From Liolophura sinensis (Eukaryota; Mollusca; Polyplacophora; Chitonida; Chitonidae): a DNA stretch of 64,000 nt. The stretch is taken from assembly GCF_032854445.1 (NCBI RefSeq), contig NC_088295.1, positions 18,897,385-18,961,384 of the forward strand, written 5' to 3'. Positions 1 through 13,700 of this stretch are shown piece after piece; positions within the stretch are counted from its first letter, which is position 1; each line of letters opens with the position of its first letter. The notes beneath the pieces were generated by a model that worked only from the letters and a program-made list of their open reading frames with translations, was not told where the DNA came from and ran no database searches. The position numbers and the translations under genes are program-made.

Positions 1-748
1 TCGCATCAGCATTAAATGCACCGAACATATAGCCAGCCATGGTGACGAGGCTATCGGACACTTCATGTCGTTCTCAGGGAAGGCCTTCTCCGGTCAAACG
101 TCTACATTACTACAACACACAAAACATTCATCATCTTACATAAGAGTATATATGGTGAGTATATATTCGAATAACTAATAACTAACCCGCTGCTAATTTC
201 AGTCTGTCTATATAATTGGGGTATAATAGAATAGTCAAATACTGACGCAGGATAATCTGTACGAAACAGTATGCTTGAGGCAGAAGTGCTATCATGTATA
301 CATAATATGCGTATTCGAGCCATATAGAGCGTGTTGCTCTGGGCTATAGTTGATATGCAAACATGTCCTCATCCGCAACAATAACTGATCTTAGGTATTA
401 AATCACTTTTAATTCTAGCATGATGATTAATCTATGCGTTTTGTTTTCCTGCCAATAGTAATGAACCTTTGTCATCATGCACCTCTACTTACCTGAATAT
501 TTAAAATGGAAAGCACACATGATATTTGTAATTACATGTACATGCACCTTATGCATTAGATCTTTAGGTATGTCGAGAGAGGCCATGCAGTAAATAGTCT
601 CGCTGAGTGTTGAATTGTGAGAAGACTCGTCTACAGGTAAAGACTTGTCTATGTGTCTGCTATGTACTAAGTAGTATACATTTATAGGCCTATGTACACG
701 TCTTTGTGGGAAATGTCATGTATGGTTAATGACTATTAAGCTCAGCAC

Positions 749-751
<3 letters not shown>

Positions 752-831
<80 letters not shown>
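752..831. repeat. Compound microsatellite (AC)n(AT)n
   Basis: About 30 bp of AC repeats passes directly into about 50 bp of uninterrupted AT repeats. The spurious open frame across it (Thr-His then Tyr-Ile runs) is only the repeat being read through. Confidence 0.98.
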
Positions 832-833
<2 letters not shown>

Positions 834-3800
834 AAAACTGTTAACATACATAATGCACGAGCTTGCATATTTTACATTCGTACATTAATTTGTGCTGACT
901 CAGACAAAAGATGACTCAGATCCATGCATGTTATCCCGGAGAGGGTGAAACACGTAGATGTTCTTGTTAACTGTTGTCTGTAACTTCTGACAGGTGTTTA
1001 CACAGAGGGTATTATCTAGGCTTATATCGTTTGAATGCATGCGATTTGAGGAGTTGCATTGGCACAATCTGGTACTCATGAGGATGCAATATCAAAAAGC
1101 AGATTCAATTTTATTGCAAACAATCTCTAGTAAAGCATGAAATCACATAATGACTCTTCCCGGGTAATTTATATACATGCATATACAATGTACACACATG
1201 TACCGATGACACATTTCATTTCGCCGAATATCAAGATTTTTGTCGGCGAAAGGGAATAGGCCACGTTGGTTTGAACAAATCTGTTGAATGTCTGGTATAC
1301 AGAAACGTGTAACTAAATTTATTCGACTTGAGCTGTTACAGTGTCCGGTTATATACAGAGCCCATATATACATTGGTTTTATCAATTTATAGACCGAAAC
1401 AGAAGCACATTTTCCTTCAAATATTGAACAGAATTTAACAAAACATGTCACATTTCCCCTGTAGAGATCCAAAGGTTGTTGACAAGGTCGCCATTGTTTG
1501 TACAGTTGATACAAATACTTTTAAGAATCAAATATTTTTCTCTGTGTATTGTTAGACCCAAACTGTGCGACTTCTTCCTGTGAGGTCTTACGTCTGTTGT
1601 CAAGCATGTGAGGTTCGTAACACTAAAATTCAAACCACATACAGAATTTTGCATGATAAAAGGCTATTGACGGCATTCTTTGCAGAATGCAGCATAGCCG
1701 GGTCTATGGGTAGTCATAAATCATAAAGTTGTAGATACGATCTACACCGTACACATGCTGGCCCAGTGCAGATAAACAATGCATAGTTTTTACTAAATGA
1801 TTCATTCTGCAGTGTAAGTCCTTTATAGGCCCACGCCTCAAATGATGTTTCTTTTGTCGTAGTTCTTTCTTAATACAAACGTCTCGAGCAGAATTGAAAT
1901 TCACTCCATTATATAAAACGCTTATAAGTCATTATATTCATTATAATTTATGTGAGTTAAAGCAACTATTTATGTTACGAACTCGTTATGAGTTTCCGTT
2001 CAGCTTACTGAATGTAATGTATAGTTTTGAATTGTGGGAGTTGCCAAATAGCCGTGAATTGTGTGTGTGTACATCTGTACAATATAGTCACACAGATTAT
2101 ATATGCAGTACAGTACATCCATAGAAGGATCAAGTATAGATATGAATTCCTTTGACCAGGTGCCAGTCACAGGCCTGAGCTGAGCTTTATGAGTAGTTCA
2201 AGTTGTATTGGGTCTCCTGTATGTATACGTGTAGTAACAAATTAACCATGTCAGGATATATATATATATACACACACACTGGCGAAGACTGCAAAACCTG
2301 TAGGTCGACATTTAGTCTCGTCCCATATAAACCATTGCTTAGCTCCACCCGAATGCCTTCCGAAATAGCTACATGCAGCATCCTGAATCAAATTAAGGGA
2401 TGCAACATTTCCCAATATAACTGCTCAACCTGTCGACCTTGTAATTAGTGTTGATGTATAGGTAAGCAGTGAGGTCCTGATTACAGGTAAATTTTCAACA
2501 CTTACCCCGCACTCTATCCACACACAGGTGTAACCAGGTGTCCTGAGGAATGGCGACCAGCTGACCGAGTCTGATGCAGGGATGCTGTCCCAAGTATAGT
2601 ATCTTCCCGGTGGGTGGTAGGGCAACCCCTGGGGAGCAAGAACAGTGCTGACTGAAAGCGTCTGTTACCCTGGACCTGCGTTCACTACCCCCCTAGTCAT
2701 GCAGTCAACTGTGACAATCTTGACCTCTTTTCACCGCTACCCTGTCTCTACAGCTCGTCATGTGGAATAACAGGCTTACACACGTATAATATCTAGCACA
2801 AACGTGTTCTTTTTTTTCTCTTTCTCAATTAAAATGGGTTACCTTTAGTATAAAACCCAATCCATTCACAATAAGCTATGAAGAGGTGTATGTCACACAG
2901 GTATATTGGGCGTAACAAAACATGGACCATTTGTCATACTGAAATGGTTTGACTAACCAAGATGCTTGTGTCATATAGAAAGAGGAAAGTGTGAAATTGG
3001 ATTATGTCGGCAAGATTAAGGATAATTGTTCATGGCCCTATATACAACAGATACTAAAGTTACACCAGTCTGGATTAAGTCAACAAGATTAAAGGTGATT
3101 GGCCATAGCATTACATTTTAACTTAAAATTACGTCGGTCTGGATTAAGTCGGCGATAATCTACGACGGTCACGGCATACATCTGAGCTGCATAAAATGAC
3201 ACCCAAGTCTATAAAGTCGTTTTATGCTTGATAACGGTATCTTAGTGCCTATACCGAAACGTCGCTCACAGAATAAATATAAGTTGTGATCAATATATAT
3301 TTGTTATGTTATCCAACTCAGCTTCTAAATGCTACTGAAAGAAAGCAAAGTCGGCAACATGAACGATCGATGACAGGCATAGGGTCTCAGACATGCATCT
3401 GCGCCTGTTACTCCTAACGCTACAAGTCGGAAATGGGGATTGTAGGCCTATTGGTCATAGTTAATTGTCATCCGACTTCGACATCGGAGAGATACTTTAC
3501 AGTACATCTGAAAGCAGTCATAGGCCTAAGTTACGCGTTTACGTCATGTTATGGGGTGGATATGCTGGGCCTATCTACACGAAGAGGGATTGCGAAAATG
3601 TGAAGACGGATGGGCCCTTGTATATCCTAAGTGGCCTATAGATATAGGTATACTCAGCCTACCGAATCACAGTATGGATTATTAAGACAGGGCGAAACAT
3701 TAAACTAACTCAACTGTTGCTTTCAGAAAGTCAATTGAATTGTTAAACCATGCAGTTTTTGTTTAAATCAACATGCAAAACTTGATCAGTGAAACGCTTA

Positions 3801-4179
3801 CAGTTGAATGTCGGCATTAAAATTTCCTTTTGATTGTTAGTTACAAAACCTTTACAGTTTGAACCGTCAGGACCAAGAAGATAGCATTATGTAATTATAC
3901 ATATATGGCTTTAATTTTGCCGGTCTCAGTTCATAGGTTTGTGGACCCAGACCTCTGTTGGTTATTGGGCCTGTATGAATCCAGATCAGCCCTATGCTGT
4001 ATGTTTACACCTATGTATAAGCAAGGTGTAAAACATTGGAAAATAGTCTGTGTAGAGACGGCTATATTGAACCTTGGAGAAGCTGTCGCCTTAAACGTAT
4101 GGCGGACTTATATGATCACCTGAAGTAGGGCCTATAGGTATTCTAAATTGTCTGTCATACATTGCATGTATACCTTCAG

Positions 4180-4325
4180 TTTGTTCTATTTATTTATCTA
4201 ATTGGTGATTTACGCCGTACTAAAGAATATTTCACTTATACGACTGCGGCCAGCGTTATAGTGGGAGGAAACCGGCCAGAGCCCGGGAAAACTCACGATC
4301 ATCAGCAGGTTCAGTTTGTTCTAAT
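4180..4325 (-). mobile_element. SINE-like dispersed repeat, 3' part
   Basis: Seen on the + strand as a TTTATTTAT-type tail followed by the conserved block (TTACGCCGTACT, then TATTTCACTTATACGACTGC, then CCGGCCAGAGCCCGGG). The A-rich tail lies at the low-coordinate end, so the element points to the - strand. It is about 80% like the other copies in this window and lacks the tRNA-like head. It lies about 400 bp upstream of the UQCRC2 start codon. Confidence 0.8.
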
Positions 4326-4654
4326 CGCAGATCAATTTACCATTCAATCAATTATATAATGTATACGGTTATGAATATAAATGTGTGGAAAAAAAGAAGA
4401 AAAAAGTAGTGAGCCTTTTTCTATATATTTACTATATAAATATATCAATTTTTGAAAAGGATAAATATATAGTTTTAGCATACAAAAGCTGATACAATTT
4501 TAGTTCTTATGCGTCTATAAATAGCAAGAAGTCTTAAACACAACATTTTAATCAATGACCACTGAGATGGCGATACTGCCCACGTGCAAGCTATTTTTTT
4601 TTTTTTTTGTTTGCGGCAGAGGTAATGTTTGCCGAAAACATACGGTGTTAACCG

Positions 4655-4742
4655 AAGAACCACTTCCGGAAATAATCGGGTGAAACCGTCAGTCGGCCAT
4701 ATTCACTACATTCAAGGACGAAATACAGGCCGGTCCGACACG
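4655..4742 (+). promoter_or_regulatory. Candidate UQCRC2 proximal promoter with ETS/NRF-2 and YY1 sites
   Basis: ACTTCCGGAA at 4662-4671 is an ETS core (GABP/NRF-2 type). CGGCCATATT at 4694-4703 matches the YY1 consensus CCATNTT. Both sit within 85 bp upstream of the ATG at 4743. ETS (NRF-2) and YY1 sites near the start are established features of mammalian promoters of nuclear-encoded respiratory-chain subunits. That they act here, and where transcription starts, is inference; no TATA box is evident close to the start. Confidence 0.5.
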
Positions 4743-7700
4743 ATGGCAACAAAATCAGCCAGCAGGGGAATTATTCCAGGGATTCGAGTAAATGTTCCAT
4801 TTTTATTAAACTTTGTAGAGCAAATTATGGCAATTTCATCAGATTAAGGACTATGGCATTTGAGCAAATAAACGCAAATTGACCTGTGCATTTAGTTTCG
4901 TGCAACAACAACATGTAGGCCTATCGTTTGAGTCACCTAACAGTCATATGCGAGAGTCCACATTATGGGCCTTGGATACCATCCGTCGTATCTGCTGTCC
5001 GGCTATGTCCGGTTCAAAGAGTGAAAGCACAATTTCCTTGCTAACCCATGCTCAGACTTATGTAATCTGGGAATAGATTTCAAGTCAATGCAAACTCTTG
5101 TGAAATTAATTTAGAAATAATTTTATTCTTTTATTCCTACTCTAACCTTTTACATAGTTCTTTGACAGTAAAAGTGTGAAAAAGAAACACAAATTAACAA
5201 TTTTTTTCCCCTTCTGCCGCTATGTCCACTTGTCTGCTATCAACAAATGCGCTAACTCCACGAGTGAAGTTGACACCTGATTGAACAATGTACTAACATA
5301 TCGAGCAGGTCAGCTTCACCCACTTCACTGATCAAATTGAAGCAAAGAAACCTGCTTCCTGTCAGAAAGTCTCGGAAATGCATTATAACAACCTCTGACC
5401 TGATATATTTATATGTCTCAAGGAGATTAAAGCATTTCTGTGTACATGCTGGTAAATATATATTGTTAATCAATGTGTTTTTGATGCAAGGGTCTTGATC
5501 TTGGAGTATGAAAGCCTTGTTTTCTTTCAACAAAACCATGCAATCTTCCATTACTTCACATGACATGTCCTCGCATGTCTTCCCTGACCTTTTAAACACA
5601 GGAAGCTTAATTTTGCTCAGGGAACTTACTGATGAAGATAATCGTAAATGACGGAGCTCGTACTGCTGACAGTTCTAACTGAGTCGTTTCATCTTCACTA
5701 GCTTCTTCAAAATTGTCAGAGTTATCCACAAAACCATTCCCACATGATAATGTATTTATAGTCTGTGTTGTTGGGCTACATGAATATGTATGAGCTAATA
5801 CGTAAGGGACCAACTTATTCATAGCCGGACAGAAGATGAAGTATCTCAAGGAAATCTCCAAGACACGTGCCCGTGGAACCTGCTACTTAGTCCCTTCTCA
5901 TTTCTGCCAGGGTTGGTTTTGCTCTGTATTACTTGGTACGTTAGTACATCATCAGATGAGTTGAGCCACACACATGTGGCTACAAATGTGCAAGCCTCAG
6001 AAAATGTCCAAAATCCCATTCAAGGCAAGGTGGTGAAGCATGTTTGCAGTCAGTCAGTTTTGATTACTTGTTTCTAGAATATCAATTTTTTTTTATATAA
6101 ATTTATGTGTATGTGCATCTGTATTATCTATTTATTCTTGTAACTTCATGATCATCAATGCATTTGATTGACAAGTGGGATGAACATGTCCCCTCAAGGT
6201 CGAGTGTTGTGAAATGAGAAATGAATCATGACACCAGTATGTTCCAAAGTGTGTGTCTCTGATCTCAGATATGTTGACATTCAACGTTGCATGTAGAACT
6301 AAAATCCAAAGTATAGTAGAATAGCAATTCTAACCAGGTACAAATTGGGTCCATACAGTGTTACTTTCTGAAATTTCAAGTGTGAGACAGTGTACTGATT
6401 TGAGAATTTATCTGGATGTTCCAGGAAAAAGGCAGTTGGAAACTTCTGTGCTGGTATATGAAGTAAACATTTTCTTTTATTTAAGGTTAGATTCTAGTGA
6501 AGTGAATTTATGAGCTTTACTTTTCAGAGACGGCTGTATGCATCCCAGGCTGCATCCAGAGCTGAACAAGGAGAGTCACATCTGCCAAAGCAGGATCCAA
6601 AGGTGAATTACATGTGAACTTGTGCAGATGTTTTATTTATATATGATTATTCAGTAGAGATTAACAGATTAATGTCATCCAGTGACAGAATAACATTCGA
6701 TGAAAATACCATTATTTACATGTATATCACAATAATTTAATTATTGCCCAACCAGATGTAGCAAATTTTATATGGAATGAGCCAATCCTATATACAGTAT
6801 GACTGTTTTGAATAGACTCCATGTTTTCAAAGATGCCTTAGCCATTTGGCTTTACTCCTGCACCAAATTTATGGTGGTTTAGGCGATATCCTGGGGTATG
6901 CGGTTGTTGTTGAGAGGTAGATTGAGATATGACTTTGTGTCGAATCAGAACTATAAAACAGAGTCATATTGTATAGGACAAAGAATGGGCATATATCAGC
7001 TAGCTGTAACCACTGAGTGATCTCTGATTAGGTATTACTATACCATGACAACTTCAAAGAAATATGTGTTCCAACATATGCTCTTGCAATTACAACAAGC
7101 AGTACTATTTGTAGACGTAATGAGCATTGCTTCAGACAGAAGGCATTAAAAACCCATGTAAATACACACACCTTCATACTTCTTTCACATTTAAGATTCC
7201 TACAAAGTTGCCCATTATGTTGGCTGAAATTTTTTTTTTTTGTCCCCAGATAACCAAGCTGCCTAATGGTGTACTTGTGGCATCTGTGGAGAACTATTCT
7301 CCACTGTCGCGAGTGTCTGTTGTCGTCAACGCTGGCTCTCGTTTTGAAGATGGAGACAACTTAGGTGTGACACATTGCCTGAGGGTAGCAGCTTCACTGG
7401 TAAGTTACAGTAATCTCCCTTGTAAAATTATGACTTGCATAAGGGTTTTATTTGATACAGTTAATTCATACTTTGCTGAGCATGTTATAATGTCATCACG
7501 ATGTCCATTTGTTCACCAGTTCATTTGTTGGCCTATTTGATCATCTGTAAGTTTGAATGACATGATCGCAGTATAAGTCAAACTGCTTCAGTTGAAGATA
7601 TCATATTTGATTTGCAGGTTCACATAAGTCACATTCATATTCTTGGTAGAAATGTCACGACATCTTGCAGTGTACTCGAGCTGGTCACTAATTTTCATTC

Positions 7701-10700
7701 AATAGCCCATGTTACCTAATGGCAGCGTGTTTACCACATTAAATATCTGTTTCATTGAAAACCTAGCTTTCAAATGGTATGAACATTTGCCATAGCTTGT
7801 AGCAGAAGTGAATTAGAAACTGAAATTAGCGTGGGTACCAAGTAGGAAGTGTTATTTTGAAGTGTTGCTCTTTTATTAGCTGTAGAGAACAGCTGCAACG
7901 TCAGACTTCAAACTAAAGGCCAACTGTCGACAACTGGGTGCTTTTTTCTGTTCTGTTGTGTTATATTTCATATGAAGGTTCAGGTTCATATTGAGGTGAA
8001 CAAGGTTCCTATTTAAACTGGGGCTGTTACAATCAGATTTCCAGCTTCCATGTCAAAATATTGGTAATAGCTAATTTAAACGATGGGATGGTAATAGAAG
8101 TTACCACCTCAGATAATGTTCATATGGGCTTAAAGAACCTCTTGATTAAAGTCGATCGGAGCTGATCAGATTTTTGATCTCTAAAGCAACCAACTGGAAA
8201 TAGCAAATAACTTTATCTGATTTATGCACATACAAAGCTGTTAAATTTGTCAATGGGATTGTATGTGTCACACATTTCTTTTAAAGATTCTTGTATAAAA
8301 GTAATAATTTACTGATGGTGGATTATATACTACATAAATTATTATTAATTATTAATTAGTATGAAGGCCTGTTGTGTGTGTAACAACGTGTCTTTTTTCA
8401 TGTATTACAGAGCACAAGAAATTCCAGCAGCTTTAAGATCATAAGAAGTTTACAGCAAATTGGATCCAACTTGACGTAAGTGTTAACTTTGATTGCATTG
8501 AGTGATAAAATGTGTAAGCTCTAAATGTGAAAACAATAATTATGGTAAATGACCAAGAATTTTTGTTCAAAATGATGTACTTATAGTGGTTCTTAAACTT
8601 ACATTATTCCAATTGCATGTCATCCTACTTTCCACAACTCACCCACTTCTCCCACCCAAACTTTGAACACCAGCTAACAGTAATTGAAATCTCAGAGTCT
8701 GAAATAATTTGCGTCCTTAATAGTCATTGGTAAAATTTTACGTCATGTAATATGTTTTGAGGGAATTCGATCAGTTGATTAAAAAAAAAAAAATATTATC
8801 ACTCTGCTTATCATGTATTTCTCTCATTCCAGGTGCTCAGCTGGACGGGAGTACATTCACTACAGCCTCGACTGCACACGTGACAATGTGTGAGTTTCTC
8901 TTGATTCACATCTTCAGTATGGAGTCTGAATGGTTTCTTAAATGAGGGTACTGATCAGGTTGTCTGTTCCCTAATCTGTTTCTGATATTAATGCTGTAAA
9001 GCCCATCCTTTGCACTTCTTCAACAGAACACTAGGATATTTGGCTAATTATCTACATTTTATATGTATGTTAGTCTTTCACTTTGGTTTCTCTATCTGTT
9101 TTAATATTGTTAATGTTTGTTTAAAACATGTATGTATTTTTGCATGATTCATTAAATGAGTCACTATCTATGTGCATCTACATGATCTCTGTTTATTTTT
9201 CAGAGAAACTGGCCTTGGATTTATGAAGGACATTACAACAAGTCCTGTATTCAAACCCTGGGAGTTAGCTGAGGTTCAGGCCAGGCTTAGGGTTGATAGA
9301 GCTGTTTTGGAGACCCAGCCTAATGTTGGTAAGTATGATAGGGTTTTCAGGCTATTATGTGCTCTCATCTGTTTGGTGTGTTGTGATTAAAAGTTCAAAG
9401 CATTCTACGTTCTGTGAAGGCAAATTTTGTCTGTGTATGTTTTCAGCACGTCTCTATGTTTGTCTTGTCTTTGCACTTATATTTTTGTCTAGGCTAGAAT
9501 TTACAGCCAACAAGAAATATATAGGATTCGGTGTGAACAACATATATTGAGTATATTTAAACATGGGTGTATTTTTCTATCCAGGATATGAAGGACAGGG
9601 TATTGGACCTATGGTTCTAATTTTCATGATAAACATACAGGATACACCAGTATGAGTATAGTGCAACTGAACCAGGTTGGTATTTTTGAAAGCTCTAGTC
9701 CACTCCCTCAATCTAGGCTGAATGAGGTATTATTGTTATATTTCAGAGGTGATTGAATTACTTCATGAGGCAGCTTTTAAGAGGTCTCTAGGCTGCTCCT
9801 TGTATGCACCAAGCTTCATGATCGGCAAATATACCTCAGAGCAGGTTTGTATTTCTTCGTTTGTAGTACAGCCATTTTAATGTGTATCTGCAGAGTGTGG
9901 TAGTGGCTGAAACATAGTATAGTTGACTTAAAGAACATTCAAATGATATCTTATGTGTGCATTTGTTCGTGTCCTGTAGAGTATTACACTGCTCCCTCGA
10001 AATAACACGCTCATCCGGGTCCAAAAGATTCATATCGTGTTGTATTGGAATCTGTGCAAAATGGAATCCTGACAAGGGAGATAATTTGTAATGGATGGGA
10101 TAAGCAGAATTTTGAATGTGACTGATGACAATTGTACGGTATGATACAAAATGTACACAAGAATTTCAGGTACTTGTGTTGATTGAGTTACCCGGTTTAA
10201 TAAAACAATAATTATAAAAATTCTTGCATGTCTCGCAATAAATCTTGAAATAATGGAACAAGTGATTTACCGATGCTTTATCCATGAATCGAGAGCCTGT
10301 TATCTTCTAGAAAGGCGAACTTTAGGCCTGCACGACAAGAGTATGTCAAGAATTCTTTACTTTTTTTATGGAATAATGTACTTTGAAAGGAACAAAACTT
10401 AATCTGCTTTGACAGTGTGTAAGAAAACAAAGATGGAGGGGACACATTGTTACATCGCTGGAATGGTGACAACAAATCTGTCTCTCAAAATGAACACAAA
10501 GGTGGATTCTTACCAAGTAATCATTGGTAGAGCAAGGGTCACTCAACAATACATATATTTCCATTTTTATTTACCTAAGAGTTGAACAGATTGATATTGT
10601 TTTTCAACCAAATTGCCACTGATCTGGCAGGCAAGCCTCATGGCGATTTGAAAGAAGTGGTTGAATTTCATCATTGAAGCTTTACGTTTTAGAAAATAAA

Positions 10701-13700
10701 AGTAAACAACCAGGAGTCAACGGCAGTATCATAAGTGGAGGGCTTTAATAGGACCCAACAAGCGTGAAGGGAAGCAATTCAGCTGAAATCACGATTGTTC
10801 CTAGGCTCCACCTCAAGCATGTCTCATTGTTTACCCATGTACGGTAGGATTGCAATTCTCAGCACAGTTTTTATTCGTCATATTACAAATTTACATTAAT
10901 AAACACTTGATATACACTCAAATCTTGTCAAAAGTGATGCCTAAAGACGTACTTGTGAGAACAATTTTGCCCTTTTTCCCATGAAGATTTTGATCCTGAG
11001 GTGAATAAAAAAAAAACGAGGGACACCACGCCATGGTGTTAAGTCTGATTTCGTGGTAAATCGATCCACTTAAATTAGAGGGAGCAGTGTACTTGTGTCC
11101 CACATGGTATTACTTGTAGATAGCCAAGTACTTTCTTTATCATAAAATCATTGTAAGTTACTTTGAATGTATTTTAATTTTAAGCACATGGTAATATGAA
11201 ATGAAAACCAGTATATAGTAAGTATTTTAGCACCTAACTAAAGAAAAGACATGCATGCTTACATGTAGATTTGAAATAAATTTCTGGCAAGCTATTTACT
11301 AAGGTTCGATGACAGATGTACATCTAAATTAGAACTCCTTCCTACATGATATGTTCCAGCTGCAGAGCTATGTGAGTCAGTTTTTCACCTGTGACCGCTT
11401 GGCTGTTGTTGGTGTTGGAGTGGACCATGATCAGCTATGTGCAGAGAGCAGTAAATTCACACCGTTTAACCCCACAGGCAATGAAGGAGACCCTGTCCTC
11501 TACCTGGGAGGTGAGCAAATATTGTAGCAGGGTATATAAAACCTATTACTTGGTTTCGTGTCAAAATTCTTTAGTGCTTTTACTGGTGTAGAAGAATGAT
11601 TCATGTTGATTATCAGGTAACCTATCCTGGGCCAAGGAAGCTGATTAGTTTTTTTAATCAGGTGGTTTAGTGTTGAATTCATCCAACTGTGCATTGTGGT
11701 TTTATCTAGGTTAGCAGGCAGATACAAATAAAAAAACTAGGCTACATGCTACATGTGCTCATAGAAGGTCGGCTGTCCAATGGTTTGTCCTGGAGGATCA
11801 CTAACCCTTGAACAATGAGGTGATACGCAATAACCTGGCTCAAAGTTGTAACATTTGTCAGTCACGTTGTGATGTTCAGTGGTTTCCCATAGGCTCTGCT
11901 CACTTTCCTTTACCAAGAAAACAGATGAAGGCCCTACCCTGAATCTCTAATGACAAATTTGATTTTGTGTTACAGGTGAGCTGAGAAAGAACACTGATAA
12001 CCCTCTTGTGTATGCTGCCGTAGCAGTTGAAGGGCCATCGTAAGTTCATGTACTTTCATAATATACATTTTTCTGTCGTTGTTTTTGAGTGACTAACAGA
12101 GGAACTATTTCTCTTTGAGTTCATGTACGTCAACACTTTGTCTTAAATAACCAATTTAATAACTTCTTGTATGCATTATATGAATGAACCAGTATCCATT
12201 TTGCTGTGTGGCTTTGTGGAGAATTGTCAGTATGAAGTAAGATTCACTGGTTTTGCCGTGTGACATCTGGCATAAATTGAAGGATATTGTTAATGATTAT
12301 TAGTTGCATCTGATCATGATAAATGTTTGTATTAAAACTAATGCATGGATGTAAGTGTAGGTTGGTCACATGGATAAATCCTCAAAAAAGATTCATATTT
12401 GGCTTGTGTTATATGAGTTCTGAGTAATTGTATTGCTTCATGTAATTTCATTTCTGGGTAGATTAATTTATACTAATAAAATTCTTTCTTAATAGTATTT
12501 CTTGTGAAAAGAAAGGGTAGGATATCATTTTTTTCATGAACAAGATCAATGTCAAGTCTGTGAACCTGGAAGGAAGGGTTTCTGTGAAAGCATGTTGTAT
12601 TTTTTTAAAACGATGCATGACAAAAATTCTCGGAGAACAGCATTTGCCTGATAGTTGTATGTGTAGACTTTCAGATGTCGTTATTGTGAGCAGAAAAATG
12701 GCATGATTTTTTCACCTTTAAGTTTTGCCTAGTGGATGGGTTGAGTCCGCTTGCTGTCATGCTGCATGTTAATATGTAACTGTTGGGTTTGGTAAATCAT
12801 CCATGGCTAAAAGCAGATTGAGAAGCTGCATGCGCTTATGAATGATGCATGTGTGTATAACTATCACATAATGCATGGTCTACCAAGCTATTGGGACATA
12901 ATGAAGCAGTTTCTAATCATCAGTTCAGTATAACTTTGCACAGCCCTTTGTAGTGTGTTTATGCTAATCTAAAGTTATCAATGTTTTATGTTCATACAGC
13001 TGATCTAAATGTGCTCTCGTATATTAAGTTTGTTTGATCTGTAGTGTATTTCGTGCTAGCATAACAGATGTGTGATTTATGCACTTAATGACCATTCTAA
13101 TTCTAACTAAAATTACAGCAGAGTTTTGAAAGTGCTGGGTTTTTCGAGATCTTAGGAATATAAAGAAATCAGGTGTACTTTATTGCATGTATTTTATGAA
13201 CCGATATTATTGCCATTCTTGGGAGAAGCTTACCACGGATAGGTTTGTGGTTATTTTGTAGGATAAATGGTAAGGACCTGTTGCCTAGCGGAGTACTCCA
13301 GATGATCATGGGAACAGGGCCTTATGTCAAATACAGTGGTGGCACATCAGCCGCTCATCTGGCTCAGGCTGCATCTTCAGCTACGTCCCAGCCGTTTGCA
13401 GTAAGTGGGCCACTCTTGCTATCTATTTAAAGGAAAAAACAAAGGATTTTGGTGTATTTTAAGCAATAATATGTGAAAGATTGCACCATTAAAGAATGGT
13501 AGAAAATAAATAGATTGTACATTCTTTATTCACCCTGAAAAATTGCACAAAATTGTACTTTTTGAGGCAAATACAATTAATAAAATATAATTACTTTTGG
13601 TACTGAATCTTCCATTTGTGGCGTATGATATCATTCTAACTTCCAAACAAAACTCATGACACCTTTCTAAGTTCAACGGAAATCTTGGAACCAAGTAAAA

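Larger units (their letters stand above)
1..4625. other. Intergenic region upstream of UQCRC2
   Basis: I see no convincing gene in this stretch. The open frames are short, lack plausible splice partners and resemble no family I know. It contains an AC/AT microsatellite (752-831), a shorter TA/CA tract near 2257-2279 and a SINE relic (about 4180-4325). A GC-richer patch near 2500-2700 is the least AT-like part, but I could not read a convincing exon there. Confidence 0.6.

Noticed and set aside
729-914. Open frame with Thr-His and Ile-Tyr runs
   Set aside because: It is the AC/AT microsatellite read as protein.
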